From NCBI GenBank assembly GCA_947088135.1, contig CAMUFJ010000013.1:1-40182 (forward strand): a stretch of 40,182 nucleotides of DNA, written 5' to 3'. Of this stretch, positions 37,451-40,182 are shown one piece after another (within the stretch, counting starts at the first letter, position 1; each line of letters opens with the position of its first letter). This DNA is from an uncultured Clostridia bacterium. GTDB lineage: Bacteria > Bacillota > Clostridia > Christensenellales > Borkfalkiaceae. The position numbers were made by a program, and so were the translations under genes. The notes beneath the pieces were generated by a model. The model was not told where the DNA came from and searched no databases. It worked only from the letters and a program-made list of their open reading frames with translations.

Positions 37451-38712
37451 AAAAGCAACTGTTTTTAATCGGGTTTCTTCTCGTCTTAGCCGCCGAAATC
37501 GTTGCGCTTATCGTCTTTGCCGTGCAGACGCCCGATTTCTCGCAGGACGCGGTTGCCGTAAACGAAATCGTGCAATCGGTAACGGAAGATTTTAACGGTA
37601 TGGAAGGGCACAAGAATACCACCGGCTTTGACTACGTTGTGATAGATACAGACGGCGATATTTTATATAAAACGAAATCGGGCCTTTCCGAAAGCGTAAA
37701 CGCGGCGATCGCGCATAGAGATACAGTGCTCGATATCACGCTCGACGGGATTTCCGTCGGCAAAGTCATAATTTTCAACGAAGGCGCGCAGATGCTTCAA
37801 TCGCAAAAGCAAACGGCGATAATCGTTTTTTCGGTTGCGGTCGCCGTGCAAGGCGGAATATGCATCGCGTATAGCGTTTATATGCACTTTACCATGATAA
37901 GACCGTTCCGCAAACTCAAAGGCTTTGCCGAACGGGTCGCGGGCGGTAATCTGGATATCCCGCTCGAAATGGACAGACAAAATTTGTTCGGCGCATTTAC
38001 CGAGAGCTTCGACATCATGCGTTCCGAGCTAAAAAAAGCCCGCATTGCAGAAGCGCAGGCACAGCAGAGCAAAAAAGAACTCGTTGCAAAACTTTCTCAC
38101 GACATCAAAACGCCGATTGCAAGCGTCAAAGCCGTTTCCGAAGTCGGTCTTGCCGTAACGGATCGCGAAAAAGATAAAGCGAACTACGCTCAAATCATCG
38201 GCAAAGCCGATCAAATCAATGCGCTCGTTACAAATTTATTCTCGGCGACGCTGGAAGAATTACAGCAGCTTACCGTTACTCCTGCAAATATAGAGAGCGG
38301 GAAAGTGAAATCGATGCTTGAAAACGCCGACTATCTGCACCGCGCAACTATTCCCGATATTTCGGAATGTTTGATATATGCCGACAGCTTACGTTTGCAA
38401 CAAGTGTTCGATAATATCTTTGCCAACTCATATAAGTACGCAAGGACGGAAATCATCGTAACGGCGCAAAAAGCCGATAACTATATCGTTATCAGGATAG
38501 AAGATTACGGCGGCGGAGTTTCGGCGGAAGAATTACCTGTTTTGAAAGAAAAATTCAAACGCGGAAGCAATGCTGAAAATACCGAAGGGGCAGGATTGGG
38601 GCTGTTTATATCCGACTACTTTATGAAAGAAATGCAAGGCGAACTCAAAATAGAAAACGGCGAACACGGCATAAAAGTAACGGTTAAACTTCTTTTAAGC
38701 GGAAAAATTTAA
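37447..38712 (+). CDS. Sensor histidine kinase
   Basis: The 421-aa membrane kinase has TM1 (about 5-28, FLIGFLLVLAAEIVALIVF), an extracytoplasmic loop of about 100 residues, and TM2 (about 125-150). A HAMP linker and the dimerisation helix with phospho-acceptor His218 (AKLSHDIKTPIASVK) follow. The ATPase domain has the N-box FDNIFANSYKYA, G1 IEDYGGGVS and G2 GAGLGLFIS. It starts at the ATG overlapping the response-regulator stop. The frame upstream is inside that gene. The loop is larger than in BceS-type intramembrane kinases, so it can bind a ligand itself. The FtsX-type transporter downstream is the likely regulated target. Confidence 0.94.
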   Translation: MKKQLFLIGFLLVLAAEIVALIVFAVQTPDFSQDAVAVNEIVQSVTEDFNGMEGHKNTTGFDYVVIDTDGDILYKTKSGLSESVNAAIAHRDTVLDITLDGISVGKVIIFNEGAQMLQSQKQTAIIVFSVAVAVQGGICIAYSVYMHFTMIRPFRKLKGFAERVAGGNLDIPLEMDRQNLFGAFTESFDIMRSELKKARIAEAQAQQSKKELVAKLSHDIKTPIASVKAVSEVGLAVTDREKDKANYAQIIGKADQINALVTNLFSATLEELQQLTVTPANIESGKVKSMLENADYLHRATIPDISECLIYADSLRLQQVFDNIFANSYKYARTEIIVTAQKADNYIVIRIEDYGGGVSAEELPVLKEKFKRGSNAENTEGAGLGLFISDYFMKEMQGELKIENGEHGIKVTVKLLLSGKI

Positions 38713-38762
38713 GAGAAATTTAAGAAACAATTAAAGACTGTTAAGTTTTTTTTCACTAATAT
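38708..38762 (+). promoter_or_regulatory. Four tandem response-regulator half-sites and ABC promoter
   Basis: TTTAAG (38708), TTTAAG (38719), ATTAAAG (38730) and GTTAAG (38740) are spaced 10-11 bp apart on one helical face. AAGACT (38734-38739) and TAATAT (38757-38762) are 17 bp apart, the same geometry as upstream of the response regulator. The first half-site overlaps the kinase stop codon. Confidence 0.7.
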
Positions 38763-38787
38763 AGAACGTGTAAAAAGGAGGTTTTGT

Positions 38788-39549
38788 ATGCAACGGAATC
38801 TATTACTCAAAACCGAAAATCTGAGCAAGACTTTCTCGAACGGAGGTCAGCAACAGCACGTCCTTAAAAATATCGACTTGGAACTATACAAGGGCGATTT
38901 TACCGTCATTATGGGCGCAAGCGGCGCAGGGAAATCTACGCTTTTATACGCGCTGTCGGGCATGGATACTCCGTCGCTCGGTACTATTACGTTCGGGGAT
39001 AAGGTCATTTCCGATTTCTCGCAGGACGGACTTGCGATATTCCGCCGCGACCACTGCGGATTCGTATTCCAGCAAATCTATCTCATCGACGGAATGAGCG
39101 TTACGGATAACGTTCTTTCCGCAGGACTGCTCGTGAACAAAGACAAAAAAGCGCTCGTCGCAAAGGCAAAAGAACTGTTTGCAAGTGTGGGGATTTGCGA
39201 GGAAACGCAAAAGAAATTCCCCGCGCAGATATCGGGCGGCGAAGCGCAGCGGGTTGGAATCGTTCGTGCGCTTATCAATAACCCCGAAATACTGTTTGCC
39301 GACGAGCCTACCGGCGCGCTCAATTCAAAGACGGGGCTCGACGTTCTCGATACGCTTACGAAGTTTAACGAGCAGGGGCAGAGCGTAGTCATGGTTACGC
39401 ACGATATGCGTTCCGCCCGCCGCGGCAACCGCATACTCTACCTTAAAGACGGCGTAATCTTGGGCGAGTGTCATTTAGGGAAATACGCACACGGCGATAC
39501 GGCAAGGCACGAAAAGCTTTCCGCATTTCTCAAAGATATGGGGTGGTAA
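38788..39549 (+). CDS. ABC transporter ATP-binding protein (MacB/BceA type)
   Basis: The 253-aa ATPase has Walker A MGASGAGKST (about 38-47), a Q-loop in FVFQQIYLIDGMSV, signature ISGGEAQRVGIVRAL, Walker B ILFADEPTGALNS and an H-loop in VVMVTHDMRSAR. The sequence type is that of LolD/MacB/BceA exporters paired with FtsX-type permeases, which handle antimicrobial peptides, lipids or regulatory signals. AGGAGG precedes the ATG at 38788. One base separates its stop from the permease gene. Expression is probably activated by the upstream two-component system. Confidence 0.94.
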   Translation: MQRNLLLKTENLSKTFSNGGQQQHVLKNIDLELYKGDFTVIMGASGAGKSTLLYALSGMDTPSLGTITFGDKVISDFSQDGLAIFRRDHCGFVFQQIYLIDGMSVTDNVLSAGLLVNKDKKALVAKAKELFASVGICEETQKKFPAQISGGEAQRVGIVRALINNPEILFADEPTGALNSKTGLDVLDTLTKFNEQGQSVVMVTHDMRSARRGNRILYLKDGVILGECHLGKYAHGDTARHEKLSAFLKDMGW

Positions 39550-39550
39550 A

Positions 39551-40182
39551 ATGAGAAAGTTATTTCTGATTGCCCGCTCGAATATGAGGAAAGAAAAGGG
39601 ACAGACCGTTGCCATCGTCGTGCTCATTTTGCTTGCGTCCATGCTGTTAAATTTGTGGCTCATGCTGTCTATGGACTATAAAGCCAACTTTTTGAGATAC
39701 CACGATAAACTTAATGCCGAACACGTTACGCTTGCGGTAGACGATGCCGACGGAACTGTTTACGGGTTTTTAACCGAAACACTTGCAAAAGACACCGCCG
39801 TTAAAGAATACCGTTTAGATAAATGTATGCATATGGTCGGCACGTTCCCTTATAACGGCGGAATGATGAACGGACAGTTTATCTTTATGGATAAGCAAAC
39901 GGCTATATCCCGCACAATCGGAAAAGCCGAAATTGTTGAGGAAGGCAAATTCACGAGCGGAGTATATTTGCCTATGCTGTATAAGTCGGACGATTACTCC
40001 ATAGGCAAAACGATTGAATTAACTATCGGAAGCCACCCCGTAACGTACACTGTATGCGGCTTCTTCAACAGTGTAATGATGGGTTCGCATAATTGCGCTT
40101 TAACGCAAATTATACTTACGCAGGATGAATACGCAGAACTCGAAGAATTGAATTACGCATTTCAAACAACGCTGTGTTCGGT
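39551..40182 (+). CDS. FtsX-type ABC permease, 5' part
   Basis: The first 210 codons are present and the gene runs off the window. The N-terminus has a cationic start (MRKLFLIARSNMRKEKGQT) and TM1 (about 19-42, VAIVVLILLASMLLNLWLML). A large extracytoplasmic region of the MacB periplasmic-core type follows (EHVTLAVDDADG; later EEGKFTSGVYLPMLY and IGKTIELTIG). Three more transmembrane helices are expected beyond the window. It pairs with the ATPase immediately upstream. The substrate is unknown. Confidence 0.88.
   Translation, partial: MRKLFLIARSNMRKEKGQTVAIVVLILLASMLLNLWLMLSMDYKANFLRYHDKLNAEHVTLAVDDADGTVYGFLTETLAKDTAVKEYRLDKCMHMVGTFPYNGGMMNGQFIFMDKQTAISRTIGKAEIVEEGKFTSGVYLPMLYKSDDYSIGKTIELTIGSHPVTYTVCGFFNSVMMGSHNCALTQIILTQDEYAELEELNYAFQTTLCS

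Overview
The window looks like the chromosome of an anaerobic, probably gut-associated Clostridia-type Bacillota. The support is pyruvate phosphate dikinase, a type 1B pyr operon with pyrK-pyrD, strong AAAGGAGG-like ribosome binding sites, TTGACA/TATAAT promoters often with an extended TG, and many U-tailed terminators. I cannot place it to genus from sequence alone. Core genes are GC-rich. Several inserted segments (fic, the two SLOG genes, one lipoprotein) are clearly AT-richer and read as accessory DNA.

Layout. 1-250 holds interspersed-repeat debris. 323-2971 is ppdK. 2972-4480 is an AT-rich insert carrying a Fic gene; it ends in a second copy of the ppdK C-terminal codons, followed by what looks like the original ppdK terminator. 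4605-5302 is the most unusual locus: an extended -10 promoter whose predicted start falls on the first base of a folded RNA of about 138 nt, then a terminator/antiterminator pair, then a SLOG-like gene whose ATG touches the terminator U-tract. 5643-10934 carries a nucleoside kinase with a ThrRS-like N-terminus, rpsO, pnp and a hemolysin III-type membrane protein. 11104-11969 is a divergent XRE regulator / second SLOG-like gene pair with three similar operators. tex and an HD hydrolase converge at 14.3 kb. A tRNA-Gly(CCC) lies on the minus strand next to a 36-bp duplication of its own 3' end.

15.6-22 kb has a possibly leaderless metallophosphoesterase and the pyrBCFKDE operon. The operon is preceded by a candidate attenuator embedded in a 38-codon leader ORF that overlaps the pyrB start. 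22-28.4 kb has an HtrA-like lipoprotein protease, a 67-aa minus-strand gene with a 5'-terminal stem-loop, a glycerophosphodiester/glycerol-3-phosphate operon (GDPD, GlpA-like, partner flavoprotein, DUF1667 protein) and MgtC. 28.6-36.7 kb is a glycan locus: a DUF4965/glutaminase-A-like hydrolase, GH42 beta-galactosidase, a hexosamine-kinase-like phosphotransferase, a sugar nucleotidyltransferase and a divergent AraC regulator. An AT-rich lipoprotein gene sits beside a truncated gene remnant. The window ends in a two-component system and a FtsX-type ABC exporter cut by the window edge. Repeated response-regulator half-sites occur at the same position relative to the -10 upstream of both the regulator and the transporter.

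The best candidate for an undescribed system is the 4605-5302 RNA/SLOG locus. The other regulatory finds of note are the XRE/SLOG operator triplet and the pyr leader. All RNA folds were paired by hand and all family names come from motif recognition, so both need computational confirmation.
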